Origin: a virus | Strand: one strand, 5' to 3' | DNA length: 64,000 nt | IMG/VR virus record: IMGVR_UViG_3300028844_002207 | Location: 1-64,000 of that record | Shown: positions 28,044-40,500 of the stretch, one piece after another | How positions within the stretch are numbered: position 1 is the first letter of the stretch | How the letters are laid out: each line of letters begins with the position of its first letter | The notes under the pieces: model-generated | The model's database searches: none | Seen by the model: the letters and a program-made list of their open reading frames with translations, nothing else | Told to the model about the DNA's origin: nothing | Position numbers and translations under genes: made by a program

Positions 28044-30995
28044 ATGGCAAAAATTAAAATAAACAAATTACCACAAGGTTTTAGCATCCGTAATGGAAAG
28101 GTTGTTGAAGATGCAATGTCTATGGAACATGGTGGTATGGTAACAGGTGATCAATCTGACTACGGTTTGGTTACAACTCCACAAGCATATTATGGTAATA
28201 CTAATTTTAATAATTCACGTGATGAATCTGTTAGATATAGTTTATCAAGTGTACCCAGAGAAGATGCTAATTTAGAAGCAGAGGGTGGAGAAACAGTTTT
28301 AACTGATTTAAATGATGACGGTACATTTGGTCTGTATGACATACAAGGACCAAGACACGGTAGTGGAGGTGTACCAATGTTTTTGCCAGAACAATCTTTT
28401 GTTTTTTCTGACACAAGAAAACTTAAGTTTACAAAAGATGAAATGAGTGAGTTTGGAGTAGGTGGAAGTAAAAAAACACCTGCTAAAATTTCTAAGAAGT
28501 TTGGGTTACAAGAGTATTATGGTGAATTAGATTCACAGTATGCAGATAAAATATCAGCTACAAGTGCAGAGCTTATGTTGAAGAAAAACATGAATGACTT
28601 ATCAAAGCTTGCTTTTGTACAAGAAGCCAAAAAGGATTTTTCTGATGGTGTACCTTTAGCATCTCATCCATATTTAGTTTCTATAGGTGAAGACCCTATT
28701 GAGTTTACAGCTAAAGTAGAAGAGATATCAAGGAAAGAAGCAGAAGCTAAAGCTTTAGCAGCATTACCTATTGAGCAACAGCAACAAATAATGATGATGC
28801 AACAAATGATGGCTCAACAAGAACAGCAAGAAGGTATGCAACAACAGATGCCTCAGCAAGGAATGCCAGCACCTATGGAAGCATTTATGCCTCAACCAGG
28901 AGAGCCAGGGTTAGCAATGGAAAATAATGCTATGATGGGATCTATGGCACAGTATGGAACTGAGCTTGGAGACTTTTTAGTTAAAGCTGGTTATGGTAAA
29001 GAATTAGAAAGCTATCAAAGGAAAGGAGAAACTGCAAGAGATTACTATGAAAGAAAAAAAATTGGGTATCCTAAGAACATGAAAGATGCTACTTGGAATG
29101 GTAAAGCATGGTATCTAGAAGATGGTTCTGATCCAATACCCAAATCAGAATTAAGAAGACAAGCTCTTATTGCAATTCAAAGTGGTCAAGTGCCAGATGC
29201 ATATAGACTCATGGAAGAAACTACTGAGACAACTACTGAGACAGAAACAGATGCTCTAACAACAGATAAAACTACAACTGCAACTGACAAACAAGTAGAA
29301 ACTGTGGTTAATACTAATGGTGCTAAAAATCCTTATGCTGCTGGAAGTGAAAAAGCTAAACAGTATGATAAGTATATAGCAGATGGATATTCTCCTACAA
29401 TAGTAAAGAAAGACGGTAAAAATAAAATATCTTTTGTTAGAGGGCCTATTGATGGTAGAACTATGAAAGAGGCTACTGAAGTTCAGGTGTTTGATCAAAA
29501 TAAAATATCTGGGGCTGGTGGTTTATCTGATACTTATACTCCTGAAATAAGAACTCAACAAGAGTTAAATAATGATCCAGATGTAGGTGACGTAGCAACT
29601 TTTATAAGTGGTAAGTTTTCTGGTAATAAATTGCCTGATACTCAGTCTAAAAATACAGATGGCTTTGGATATGGTTCAGATATGTTTTCTAGTAAAGAAT
29701 CAGAAGAAGATTTTTATTACAGAAATCAGGCTGTTATAGATGCTTTAAAAGCAGATGGTATAGACTTCAAGTTTAATATGAAAATGAGTGATCCAAACTA
29801 TGATGCAAACTGGAGAGGATTCCAAAATAAATATGAAGAAAAAAGAAAAGCATACTTTGATAAAAAAGGTGTTCAGTACATACCTTATTTCTTTACCGAT
29901 GAAGTATTGGAGGAAAGACTTAAAAATGATCCTGATACTTATGATAAAGATGGTGATGGCAAGTTAGATGATGAATGGAATAAAAGAAGGTTTGATGGTA
30001 AGAGAGGTGGTTATACTGTAAATGCACCTGGGTTTGATATGGACTATCAACCTGGTGATGAGCAGTTTATGGATTTACCAGATGATCCAGAAGAAAAGAA
30101 AAAAACACCACCAGTTAAACCTGACCCAGAAAAAGAGTGGTGGAAACAAGATGTTAATAACATACTTGCATTAAATGCTATTGATGATGAATTGTTCCTG
30201 CCTTGGGCTCCTCAACTAGAAGATCAAAAAATTGATTATGTATTAGATGATTATACAGGAAGAGTCAATGCAAATTTAGCAGCACAAAACACTATGGCAA
30301 ATGCATTAGGTGCATATGGACCACAGGCAATTGCACGTAGTAATATTCAAGGTAAAACTTTAGATGCTAATGCTAAAGCTATAAATCAAGTTAACCAGAA
30401 CAATGTTAGAACTATGAATCAAGTTGCAACAATGCAACCACAACTAGATATGAAAGTTGACATGGCTAACAATGCAACAAACAAACAATTATATGATGAT
30501 ACCACTGTAGCATTACAGAATGCTCAGAATTTTAAAAATTGGAAAACTGGTAGATATAATGATTTATATAATGCTGGTATAACAAACGCAGCCAATACAT
30601 ATAATATGAACCAGTTGTATGATTATTATAATGTTAACCCTTTAAAAGGTGGTGATGTTGAATTTGGTCCTAATGGTAAAAGATTGTTGAAAGATTCTCA
30701 AGGAGATCAAACTCAAGCAAATATAGAAAAGTGGCAAAGATTACAGGAGCTTGTTGGTAAAGATGATAAGGGTGTTCAAAGAGAAGTTACAAAAGATATG
30801 TGGGAAAGGATATATGGTCCTGACTCAAATACTACTAATACAAGATCAAATGCACAACAAGAGCTAATCAATCAAGGTGCACCTGTAGGTTATGATGCAG
30901 CAAGAGGAATGTTGAATCAATCACAAAAAGGAAAAGAAATAAAAAGACTATCAAAGTGGGCAGTGCCGTTTTACAGTGGTAAGATGGGAATGTAA
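28044..30995 (+). CDS. Putative virion cargo protein with GGETVLTD/GSGGVPMFLP module (983 aa)
   Basis: It starts two bases after the preceding stop. Residues about 40-125 form a module I recall from crAss-like and other Bacteroidetes phage proteins: DYGLVTTPQAYYG, then NLEAEGGETVLTD, GPRHGSGGVPMFLP and QSFVFSDT. It includes an EF-hand-like loop D88-L-N-D-D-G. A Met/Gln-rich low-complexity stretch covers about residues 243-300, followed by a Thr/Glu-rich linker (EETTETTTETETD). A second EF-hand-like loop, D634-K-D-G-D-G, lies in the latter half, and the last 250 residues are Asn/Gln-rich and helical. No enzyme motif was found. It is probably an internal or ejected virion protein. Confidence 0.65.
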   Translation: MAKIKINKLPQGFSIRNGKVVEDAMSMEHGGMVTGDQSDYGLVTTPQAYYGNTNFNNSRDESVRYSLSSVPREDANLEAEGGETVLTDLNDDGTFGLYDIQGPRHGSGGVPMFLPEQSFVFSDTRKLKFTKDEMSEFGVGGSKKTPAKISKKFGLQEYYGELDSQYADKISATSAELMLKKNMNDLSKLAFVQEAKKDFSDGVPLASHPYLVSIGEDPIEFTAKVEEISRKEAEAKALAALPIEQQQQIMMMQQMMAQQEQQEGMQQQMPQQGMPAPMEAFMPQPGEPGLAMENNAMMGSMAQYGTELGDFLVKAGYGKELESYQRKGETARDYYERKKIGYPKNMKDATWNGKAWYLEDGSDPIPKSELRRQALIAIQSGQVPDAYRLMEETTETTTETETDALTTDKTTTATDKQVETVVNTNGAKNPYAAGSEKAKQYDKYIADGYSPTIVKKDGKNKISFVRGPIDGRTMKEATEVQVFDQNKISGAGGLSDTYTPEIRTQQELNNDPDVGDVATFISGKFSGNKLPDTQSKNTDGFGYGSDMFSSKESEEDFYYRNQAVIDALKADGIDFKFNMKMSDPNYDANWRGFQNKYEEKRKAYFDKKGVQYIPYFFTDEVLEERLKNDPDTYDKDGDGKLDDEWNKRRFDGKRGGYTVNAPGFDMDYQPGDEQFMDLPDDPEEKKKTPPVKPDPEKEWWKQDVNNILALNAIDDELFLPWAPQLEDQKIDYVLDDYTGRVNANLAAQNTMANALGAYGPQAIARSNIQGKTLDANAKAINQVNQNNVRTMNQVATMQPQLDMKVDMANNATNKQLYDDTTVALQNAQNFKNWKTGRYNDLYNAGITNAANTYNMNQLYDYYNVNPLKGGDVEFGPNGKRLLKDSQGDQTQANIEKWQRLQELVGKDDKGVQREVTKDMWERIYGPDSNTTNTRSNAQQELINQGAPVGYDAARGMLNQSQKGKEIKRLSKWAVPFYSGKMGM

Positions 30996-31008
30996 ACCTA
31001 AAGGGTTT
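30994..31008 (+). terminator. Weak hairpin, possible attenuator
   Basis: AAACC and GGTTT pair around a five-base loop right at the stop of the upstream gene. No T-run follows, so termination would be inefficient at best. Downstream bases 31020-31045 are AT-rich (TTTGTAAACTTATATAATTATA) and could hold a weak promoter for the gene at 31055. Confidence 0.25.
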
Positions 31009-31054
31009 ATACAAAACACTTTGTAAACTTATATAATTATATTAATTTTACATT

Positions 31055-34000
31055 ATGGCAACATACGTTAAAGGAGCAGATACTTACTTACCAGACATTA
31101 AACCGTTTACACCGGATTATAAATTTCTGTCTGCCGTTCTACAAACTAGAACGGATAAGTATGATGCCAATTATAAAGCTACAAATGACTTATACAATAA
31201 AGTTGTTTATGCTGACTTATCAAGAGAGGATACTAAAGCGAGAAGAGATCAGTACGCTGAACAAATAGCTCCACAAATAGAACAAATATCAGGATTAGAT
31301 TTATCACTAGCTTCTAATGTAGATGCAGCTAAAGGTGTGTTTGCACCATTCTATGATGATGATATTACTGTCAAAGATATGGTCTTTACCTCAAGGTTTA
31401 GAGACCAATCTCAAAGAGCACAGAACTTATTAAACTCTCCTGACCAAACAGTACAAGAAAAATATTGGGATGTTGGTGTAAGAGGTATGCAATACAAAAT
31501 GGATGAATTTATTAATTCTGATCCAGATCAAGCATTAGGCATGGCTCTTCCTGATTATGTACCAAAAGCTAACTTATTTAAAATGAGTCAGCAAATGTTG
31601 GCTAACATGGATCCCCCATTAAAAATGAAGATGGATAGATTTGCCAAGCAACCAAATCCAAACTTTAATAAGAATTTACCAGAGTCACGTGAGAACAGAA
31701 AAGAAATAACTAATACTGATTGGATTATTACTGAACAAAATGGTTCTTTAGTTACTGGTGCAGCGTTACAACAAATAAGAAACACACTATTAGATAATCC
31801 ATCTGTACAGAAATCTTATCAAATGGAGGCTTATGTTTCAGGAATGGACTGGGCCACTCAAGCTGTTGAAAGTGGAGCTGCTGCATCTCTTAGTAATGGT
31901 CAAGAACTATGGGCTTCAGAAACCATCAAAAGAATTGAAGAAAGAAATATAGCAGAATTAAATAATGATGTTGAAACTTTACGTAAGTTAGAGACTTCTG
32001 CAGTAACATGGTCTAATTATAAAGGTCAAAATGGTCTTGTTCCTGGTAGTGAACTAGATAAATTAAATCAAGAACAACTATCTGATATTGAAAAATATAA
32101 ATTAGATATAGAAGCAAAAAAACAAATTGCTCAAGAAGTAAGTAGACCTACTCCAACAAATAAAAATCTGATTAATAAAGCATATAATTTATATATGCAA
32201 AGTAATATTATGTCAGATATGAAAGAATCCGCACAGGCTTGGAGTGCTAGAGATTACATTTATGAAATGAATCCAAATCAGTTTGCTGTTGATGAAAAGA
32301 AGTCTATGTGGAATATGGCTGAAATTAGAGCACGTGCAGCTAATCAACTTAATCTTGCAGCATATAATGCAAACAGAAGAGATGCTAATACAATGTTGGA
32401 TAAAGGTTATCAATATGATGCTGAGGGTAATCTTGTTCCATTACCTTGGGCTGAGGGTATGGGTGTCAATGGTGGTGGTGCCGCTAATGATTTATTTAGT
32501 GCATTAAGTAGTCCTGAATTTAGTATAAGTGATGATAATACAACAACATTTGCGGTGGATGAAGATGGAGAGCCAACAGCAAATTCAGATATTATTGGTG
32601 ATACACAAAAAGCTTATGCTGAACATGTACAAAGCGTTGGTAAAGATGAGATAAATGCATTATTAGGAACTGCTACACAACCCGGTATGCTACAATTAAT
32701 GAATCCAAAGGGGAACACGGCAGATGAAAATCAAACATATACTATAAATATTCCTGGTAGAGGAGAAGTAAATGGATCTATTGAGGACCTAAGACGTATG
32801 TTATCTGCTACTGTAAATAATGATGGTACAGGAGGATTAAAGTATTTAGATGGTATAACAGAACTTTATAATACTAATAAAGATAATTTTGTTAATACTA
32901 GACAACAAACAAAAGATGATATAAGAATAACTCAGGGTGATGATGCAGACATGTCTACTAGGTATGATGGATTATATAATAGAATGGTTGGGCCAAATGG
33001 AATTGAAACAAAGAGAAAGGCAGGTGATGTTTTTATAAGTAAGGCATATGAAGTTTATAATGAAGCCTTTGAAAATAATGATATTCTAAAAGCAACTACA
33101 ACAGGATCAACTTCTAATAAAAACATAGGGGGTATGCTTGAAGCAGGTATGCCAGGTAAGTTTGATCAGAACGGTATACCATATACAAAAGAAGAACATT
33201 TTCAAGAAGCTTTAAGAAGACTTAACGCTGGTGAATTAACTAATACTGATCAAGACTGGACAGTAGATGGTAGAGCCAATAAAGATTACAGGGTAACAGA
33301 AACGATGGGTAATTGGGATATGAATAAGGTTAGAGCAGCTTTTAATAGCAGCACACCTTTATTTTATGTAGATAGTCCAGATCAAGATGGAACAATGTTC
33401 ACAACTGAAGATACTGGTATACCTGCAGTACAAGCAATAAGAGGTGCTAGACCTATAGATATACCTAAACAAGCAAACAGAATTTCAAAGAGTGAACTTA
33501 GAGAAGAAGCAGGGAAAGTTTATGATGCTTTAACTACAAATTTAAATGCAGCTCTAACAGATAGAATGGATGCAGGTACTAATTCTGCTACATTTGAATC
33601 AATTAAGTTTGGTATTGATGGTGGCTATGCTGATGTAACAAATAATATTACTTTTGAATATGGATTTAATCCATTAGCTCCAGATTCAGATGCTTATAAT
33701 GAAGTAAAAAGCATGGCGCTTCAGATAGGTTCATTAAAGAAATCAGGTACACCGTATGGTATTGGTATAGGTAACTTAACTAATGAAGACCAGTTGGTGC
33801 AGAAAGATCCATTAGCAATGAAGGTATTTAATCTTTTAATGAAAGATGCACAAACCTGGGTTGGTAATCCTAAGAGATCCAACTCAGCTGCAATAGCACC
33901 TATATTTGATCTTGCATATAAATCAGTTTATGATATTGCTTCTAAAGGAGATAAAACTCATGCTGGTTTTGAAATAAGTAATATGGCAGAGTGGTTAGCA

Positions 34001-34522
34001 TCAAAAGTAAAAGGATCTTCAGCAGATGTTGCAAAACAGTTTGGTGCATTAACTACAGATGATATTGCTAGATTAAAAGGATTAGGAGAAAACAATGATG
34101 GTACAGGTATATTTATAGTATTTCCACAGTCAGATGATATAAACATTAAAGCAAGAAAGAATGATTATTTTTCTTCAACAGAAATAGATATTCTTGGTGG
34201 TGACAATAGTAGTTACGCTGAATACACAGTTCCTAATGATAATGGTATAACACCTACAGCTACATATAGAATTGCAAAAAATGGTACAGGTGATTATGAT
34301 TTAATAACAGAAATCAATAGGTATAACCCTTACCCAACAGACAAAGATCTACAAGCTAATTGGAGTGAGTATACAACATCAACAAATACTCATAAAATGG
34401 ATTTCTCACAAGGCTTGCCAGGAATTGATTTGCAAGTAAATCAAGTACAACAAACACTAGAAGAAATTAGAAGAAACAATCAGGCTCTTAGAAAAAAGGA
34501 TCAGGCAATACAAGGTAAATAA
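31055..34522 (+). CDS. Putative virion cargo protein, helical (1155 aa)
   Basis: The N-terminal region (FTPDYKFLSAVLQTRTDKYD, KVVYADLSREDTKARRDQYA, then SLASNVDAAKGVFAPFYDDD) is of a type I recall in the cargo block of crAss-like phages. The first 450 residues and the last 40 are strongly helical; the last 25 form a likely coiled coil (VQQTLEEIRRNNQALRKK). No catalytic motif, signal peptide or membrane segment is clear. It lies 14 bases upstream of the RNA polymerase giant with no terminator between, so they are co-expressed. A packaged protein ejected with the genome is the most likely role. Confidence 0.65.
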   Translation: MATYVKGADTYLPDIKPFTPDYKFLSAVLQTRTDKYDANYKATNDLYNKVVYADLSREDTKARRDQYAEQIAPQIEQISGLDLSLASNVDAAKGVFAPFYDDDITVKDMVFTSRFRDQSQRAQNLLNSPDQTVQEKYWDVGVRGMQYKMDEFINSDPDQALGMALPDYVPKANLFKMSQQMLANMDPPLKMKMDRFAKQPNPNFNKNLPESRENRKEITNTDWIITEQNGSLVTGAALQQIRNTLLDNPSVQKSYQMEAYVSGMDWATQAVESGAAASLSNGQELWASETIKRIEERNIAELNNDVETLRKLETSAVTWSNYKGQNGLVPGSELDKLNQEQLSDIEKYKLDIEAKKQIAQEVSRPTPTNKNLINKAYNLYMQSNIMSDMKESAQAWSARDYIYEMNPNQFAVDEKKSMWNMAEIRARAANQLNLAAYNANRRDANTMLDKGYQYDAEGNLVPLPWAEGMGVNGGGAANDLFSALSSPEFSISDDNTTTFAVDEDGEPTANSDIIGDTQKAYAEHVQSVGKDEINALLGTATQPGMLQLMNPKGNTADENQTYTINIPGRGEVNGSIEDLRRMLSATVNNDGTGGLKYLDGITELYNTNKDNFVNTRQQTKDDIRITQGDDADMSTRYDGLYNRMVGPNGIETKRKAGDVFISKAYEVYNEAFENNDILKATTTGSTSNKNIGGMLEAGMPGKFDQNGIPYTKEEHFQEALRRLNAGELTNTDQDWTVDGRANKDYRVTETMGNWDMNKVRAAFNSSTPLFYVDSPDQDGTMFTTEDTGIPAVQAIRGARPIDIPKQANRISKSELREEAGKVYDALTTNLNAALTDRMDAGTNSATFESIKFGIDGGYADVTNNITFEYGFNPLAPDSDAYNEVKSMALQIGSLKKSGTPYGIGIGNLTNEDQLVQKDPLAMKVFNLLMKDAQTWVGNPKRSNSAAIAPIFDLAYKSVYDIASKGDKTHAGFEISNMAEWLASKVKGSSADVAKQFGALTTDDIARLKGLGENNDGTGIFIVFPQSDDINIKARKNDYFSSTEIDILGGDNSSYAEYTVPNDNGITPTATYRIAKNGTGDYDLITEINRYNPYPTDKDLQANWSEYTTSTNTHKMDFSQGLPGIDLQVNQVQQTLEEIRRNNQALRKKDQAIQGK

Positions 34523-34536
34523 TAAATCAAAAGTAG

Positions 34537-37500
34537 ATGGAAAACGAATCTAATAAGCCATTAGCGCAAGAGATTAAGAATCAAGAAAGACCTGCCCCAA
34601 GTATAATACCTGAAGGGCAGTTCCGCTTTGAGCCAATTGCAGAAATGTTTGACTCTCCAGAGGAAAACTTTAATGACTATCTATTAAGTAGTGATTTAGC
34701 AGCTGATGATGTTTCAGGTGTAAATGAATACAAAGCTGAAATAGATAAGTATGGTATAGGAGCTATGGCCTCATTAGGAGTAGCTGTACCTAGTTTTGCA
34801 TCTGATACATATAACCCAAGATCTCAAGATCAACCTGCAGATAATGATTTTTCCCTGATTCAAAAAGCATTAACTTTAGAAAAAAAACCAATTTCAGAAA
34901 CTAGAATGGCTCCTATATTTTCAGGAATGAGACAGGGTCAATTTGAGAGATATTATAATCATCCTGAGTTTGATAAGTTAGGATTTTCTCCATACTCTAA
35001 TATGGAGAATTATTATAATGCAAATTCTACTATATGGGATGATATGACTAGAATGAGAGGTCAATGGATGTCTCTTGCTGGTACAGGATTAAATTCTGTA
35101 TATGGATCTTTGTTTAGTGGTGGAGATTATCTTGCTCCTGATTTTGAAGCTGCAACTGAGTTTGAAGACACTATGGGTATTTCATCATCTACAAGAGGTG
35201 GTGGCCTTGCTTTCTTCAATAATTTAGCAGCTAACTCTGCATATACATTTGGTATACTAAGTTCTATTGCTATTGAAGAGATTATACTTGCTGGTGCATC
35301 AGGATTATCAGGAGGAGCTTTAGCTGCACCTGCAGCTGTAAAGACTGCTTCAAATATTGGTAAAGGTGGGAAAGCTTTATATAGTTTTACTAAGCTATTT
35401 GATAGAACAAGAAAGATACTACAAAAAGCAAAAGAACTTGAGACAGCAAGAGATTTTTATAATGCTGCTGTTACAGGTGGAAAAATGACTCTTAATACAT
35501 TAGGTAAAGGCTTTACACCAAATACTCTGAAGGCATTCCAAAATATGAAGACAGCACAAAATGCTGGACAAAACATGACCAACCTAGCTAAAATGGGTAC
35601 TGGCTTTGGAGGTTTCTATAGAGATCTTAGAGCAGTAAACTTAGCAATGGCTGAAAGTAAGCTGGAGTCAGGGATGGTATATAATAAAGTTATGAAGCAA
35701 GGTCTTACAGATGCTAATAATTTTAGTGGAGGTCAAGGTATTACTGATAATAGAGATGTTAGTGCTGCAGCTAATCAAGCAGCATTCAAAACTATGTTAG
35801 GTAATGCACCTCTTATATATGCTAGTAACTGGTTTGTTATTGGTAATGCAATGGGTGGTTTTCAAAGAGGTATACAAAGATCTCTTGGTGCTACGTTTCA
35901 AAAGGGGATTAATAAAAACATTGTTAATACCGCAGGTAAAAAAGTTGTAAATGCTGCAGGTGAAGTTATCAAAAGCCCATTCAAGTATATAGGTGGTGGA
36001 TTTAAAAATACTGTAGCAAAAGTTAAAGCCGGTGGATTTAAAGGACTTGCTGGTAGTGGGGGTATAGCAATGCTTGATTACTTTGCTGCTAATGTTGCAG
36101 AAGGTATACAAGAGATTGGTCAAGAAGCTATCTCAGCTGCAACTGTAGGATACTATACAGAAATATTAAATAACCCTGCGCAAGGGGGAGAAGCTCTTAA
36201 GAATCAAATGATACTATCAGCAATGGGTGATCAGTTTTCATCACAAGGAGCAGGTGTATTCTTATCTGGTTTTTTAATGGGTGGTTTAGTAAGTGGTCCT
36301 CAAAAATTATTCTTTCAAGGTGTTCCTTCTATATATAATTATGGTTTGCAGGAAGCTGGAATTGGTTTAGCAAGTAAGTCTCAGAAAGAAGCATATACTG
36401 AGTATAAGACTAATAGAGAAACAATGATTAATAAAGTTGTTGAGTCTTATAACAAATCATGGGATTCACAAGCTATAGATCCATCTAGTTTATTTGACTT
36501 AAACAGATTGAACTTTATGGTTCAAAAAGAAGCTGCTGAGAATATGAGGAGTGCTCTTGACATGTTTAATTTTGTTGACAATGCAGATAGATCAAAGTTC
36601 CAACAATATTATACAATGTTTGCAGGTAATGGTTCACAGCATTTTAAAGATCAGTTAAAAGGATTTTTAGAATTAAGTGATGTAGAATTAGCTCAGGCAT
36701 TTCCTGGAGTATCTAATAAAGATAAGAAGGATGGTAAGTTAAGAGAACGTATTAATAATATGCTTGTAGGTATTGATAAGATGGAAGAGTCTTATAATCA
36801 AAACAAGGACAAATTTAAAAACCCATTTAACAAAAACAAGTTTAATCCTAAGACACAGCAAAGAGAATACATTAAGGAAATGCTTAATGAAGAAGCATAT
36901 GAACATGTACGTTATTTATACATGTTTACAAATGATGGATTTACTAGAGCATTAGAAAGAGCAGATAGTATCTATAATAAATTACAATCTGATCCTTTGT
37001 TTGATAAAATGTCTGCAAATGATGTAACTAATCTGCTTGATGAGAAATCAATTCAGAATGAGATAGACATGCTTAACCTTGAAGTGATTGCAACTGAAGG
37101 TGCAACTGAAGGTATTGGGGAATCTAACAAAACCAAAAGAGAAAAAATTAAAAGATTAAAAGCTATTCAAAAGATCATTTCTGATCCACAAAATAGATTT
37201 AAGAATGGAACCTTTAAAAGAAACAAACTTTTAAAAGGAAAGCTTAGAAATGAGTTTAGAAACTATATAAGATTTATGGCATCTTCTGCTGGTTCATTTG
37301 CGGATGAAGCAAAAATTGATGCTGCCTTAGAACAAATTGTTGACTACGGTGCATTAAAAGGAAGAGCACGTGTATATGATAAAGCTATTCAGTACATGCA
37401 AAATCCAGAAAAGTTTTCTGAGATTCAACAAAGACAGTATGAAGTAAACAAAGAGATATATAATCAACGTGCTAAGATAACAGAAGAAATGTTAAAGCAG

Positions 37501-40500
37501 TATGTAGATATAGTTGAGGCAAATGAACTAATAAATCAGTTAGGTAAGTTGGGTGTTTATCCAGCAATAGCACAAACAGAAATGTTTTTGAAGACTGGTA
37601 ATGCAGCTTTCTTGACAGATTTTTATGATGATAATGGTAAAATACAACCTGAAATTCATACAGTAGCATTTGGTCAAGTCCAAAGATTGTTAACTACATA
37701 TAAAGAAACTAGAGCAGACAATACTAAAGAGGATGATGCACCACAAACCGAAGAAGAAATTGCAATTGAAGAAACTGAAGAAACAAGATCTGCACTTGAT
37801 GTACTTTTAGAAAAGGCAGGTATAGATATAAAAATTGATGTAAGCACTAATAGTCCTTTATTAGTTAAGGCATTGGAGAGAGCCTATAAAAATTATAGAG
37901 CTAAGCAAGCAAGATTAGGCTTACCTATTTTAGATAGTACTGCGTGGATGAGTTCTGCTGAAGCAGTTAACATTAGAAATGTTGTTAATGCAATTAAAAA
38001 AGTATGGGCATCAGGAAAATCAGAGGTAGGAGTAGAAGGCACACTAGAATTTAATAATCCTCTTGGAACAGATGTAATAAAAGAAGATGTAGGATTAGAA
38101 GAGTTTTTACTGGACCCTGAAGTATTAATTAATAATCCAGTTATAACATCTATATTAAACCAATCAGGAGTTGATATGGCTGATGTAGTTGAGATTGCAG
38201 ATGTAAAGTTAAAAAAAGGTCAAGCTCTAGAAAACACACCACAAAGAAAATTCTATAAAGGCGGTGTTACTGCAGATATATATAAAATATCTGTAGTAGA
38301 TAATCAGACTGGAGAAATTGTAAAGATGTACAAGTTTTTAGATAAAAAAGGCAATGAACTTTCAGATGATATTATTGAGTTTTTAGATACCAACTTTAAA
38401 TCTGTTCAAGGAGTTTTCTTAGCAGACCAAGGTAAAATAGCTAAGAATGCTTTAGATGCACTAAATGCAAACCTTGTAGATTCATCAACTACTTTTGATT
38501 TTGATGGAGTAACAGGATTAACATATGGTCAAGTTATATATAAAGACGGTGTAAAATATATTGTTGTTCAAGATCCACGCTTTTCTAAAAAGTATGGTGC
38601 AAACCAAAAACTTAAAGTAATCAAAGAGTCTGATAACACAGGACCTTTTGCAGAAAGAAAGTTTTTGTATATACCGCAAGGAGAATTTAAAGGTAGATTT
38701 ACTTTAGAAGAAACTACATTTAATTTAATTCCAGATACGGTAACAAAAATTCAAACTAATGATTTGACTACCCTTTACCCTCATGTTAATTACACTGAAG
38801 GTGGTTCATCATCTGATAATGCCAAAGCAAGAGAAAGATATAATGCTATTCTTAGTATGTTATCTCCAGAAGAAATAGCCGGTTTACAGTTGGTTGTATC
38901 TCTTGATTCAAGAGGAGGAACTAATACTGGATCTTACACTGCTAAAAATAGAGAAGGTAAAGTATATAAAGAAGCTAATCCATTAATAGATAGATTAGTA
39001 AGTAAGTACGTTGTTGGTATACGTATAGCTAATCCTGCATTACGAGAAACTATTAATGCAAAGTTAGCTGAGATGGGTATTGAACCATCTAATAGTCCGG
39101 AAGGAGTATTTGCTTATTTAAATAATGAATCATTTTTAATTAGAGATCAACGTACTGGCTCCCCTATAGATCCAAGATCTATGACTGCGGAACAAGCAAG
39201 CAATGTTATTCTAGCAAAAAAAGGTTTAAATAAAGAACAAAAAGCAGAAGCTCTTGAACAAGTACATAGAGCATTTGCATTGAATGCATTAGTTGTTCAA
39301 ACATTTGATAATTTAAATGTGGGAGATGAGGTTGTTTACTTTATGGCAGACTCAAAAGATATACCTTTTAGTATAAACTTAAATCTTAAAGGAGGAAGAG
39401 TTGCATATGCTAAAGCAAGAGAAAGAGTATATCCTCTACCAATGGATGCGTTGTTATATGATACTGCAGATGAAGCGGGTAACTTATTTATTTTTGATTT
39501 AAAATATGATAAAGAAACTGGTGAAAGAACTTATGACTTTACTACAAATTTAAAAGGTAAAGAAAGAGATGCTTTGGAAGATGCAATTGAAACACAATTA
39601 AAAAAACAAAATCAATGGGATAATCTATTGGATGCTGGTAAAGGCACAGATAGATATCTTGCTATGGTAAGATTGCCAAATGGAACATATGCAAAAGTAA
39701 ATTTAAAACCGGTTGAATATACTAATACTGAATTAGAAGAACTATATGTAGATGTAGTTGAGGCAGCTAAAAGAATAGGTGCTATTAAGGATTCAGAAAA
39801 AAGCATGGAGGAAGCTGCAAAGTATAATCAAGAATTATCAGAAAGATTATTTTTAAGTAGCAGACCTGGTAACTTGATTGAACTTAATGTGGGTCCTGAT
39901 GGGTCTATCTTTATTTCTTTAGATAATAAAGGCAGTAAAACAAGCATGAACGTTGGTTTAAAGCCTGAAGAAGTTAATGCAAAAGATCTATCAGCTAAAG
40001 ATGTAATTCAAACTTTACTTACAAATTATAATACTGATCCGGCTGTAGAAAAATTAAGTGCAGATTTAAAAAATAAAAACTTCAGAAAGTCTTTTGCTCA
40101 AGGTGTTGCACCTCAAGAAATATATGATAATAGTACTACAGAGGTATTACCAGAAGTAGTACAAAATCAAACAATAGAAGTTTCAGCTGAGTCAGATGCT
40201 ATACAACTATCACGTGATATAGCGTACATACCTAATGCAACTAGAAGTGATGAGATAGAGTTGAAATCAGCAATGGGTAGAGAAAGACCTACAGCTGAAG
40301 AAGCTGATGAGTCTGTATCTGATATGGAAGATGCTGAATTTGAAGAAATGGTTGACAGAGTTGATAGTAATAACTTTGGAGACTATCAAAAAAATCTTGA
40401 TCATATTGTAAATGCAATACTGAGAGGTATTGAGCTAAGTCCACGTGAACAAGAGTTAATGAAAAATGATGTCTTCCGTCAATCAGTTACTTATGCTGTT

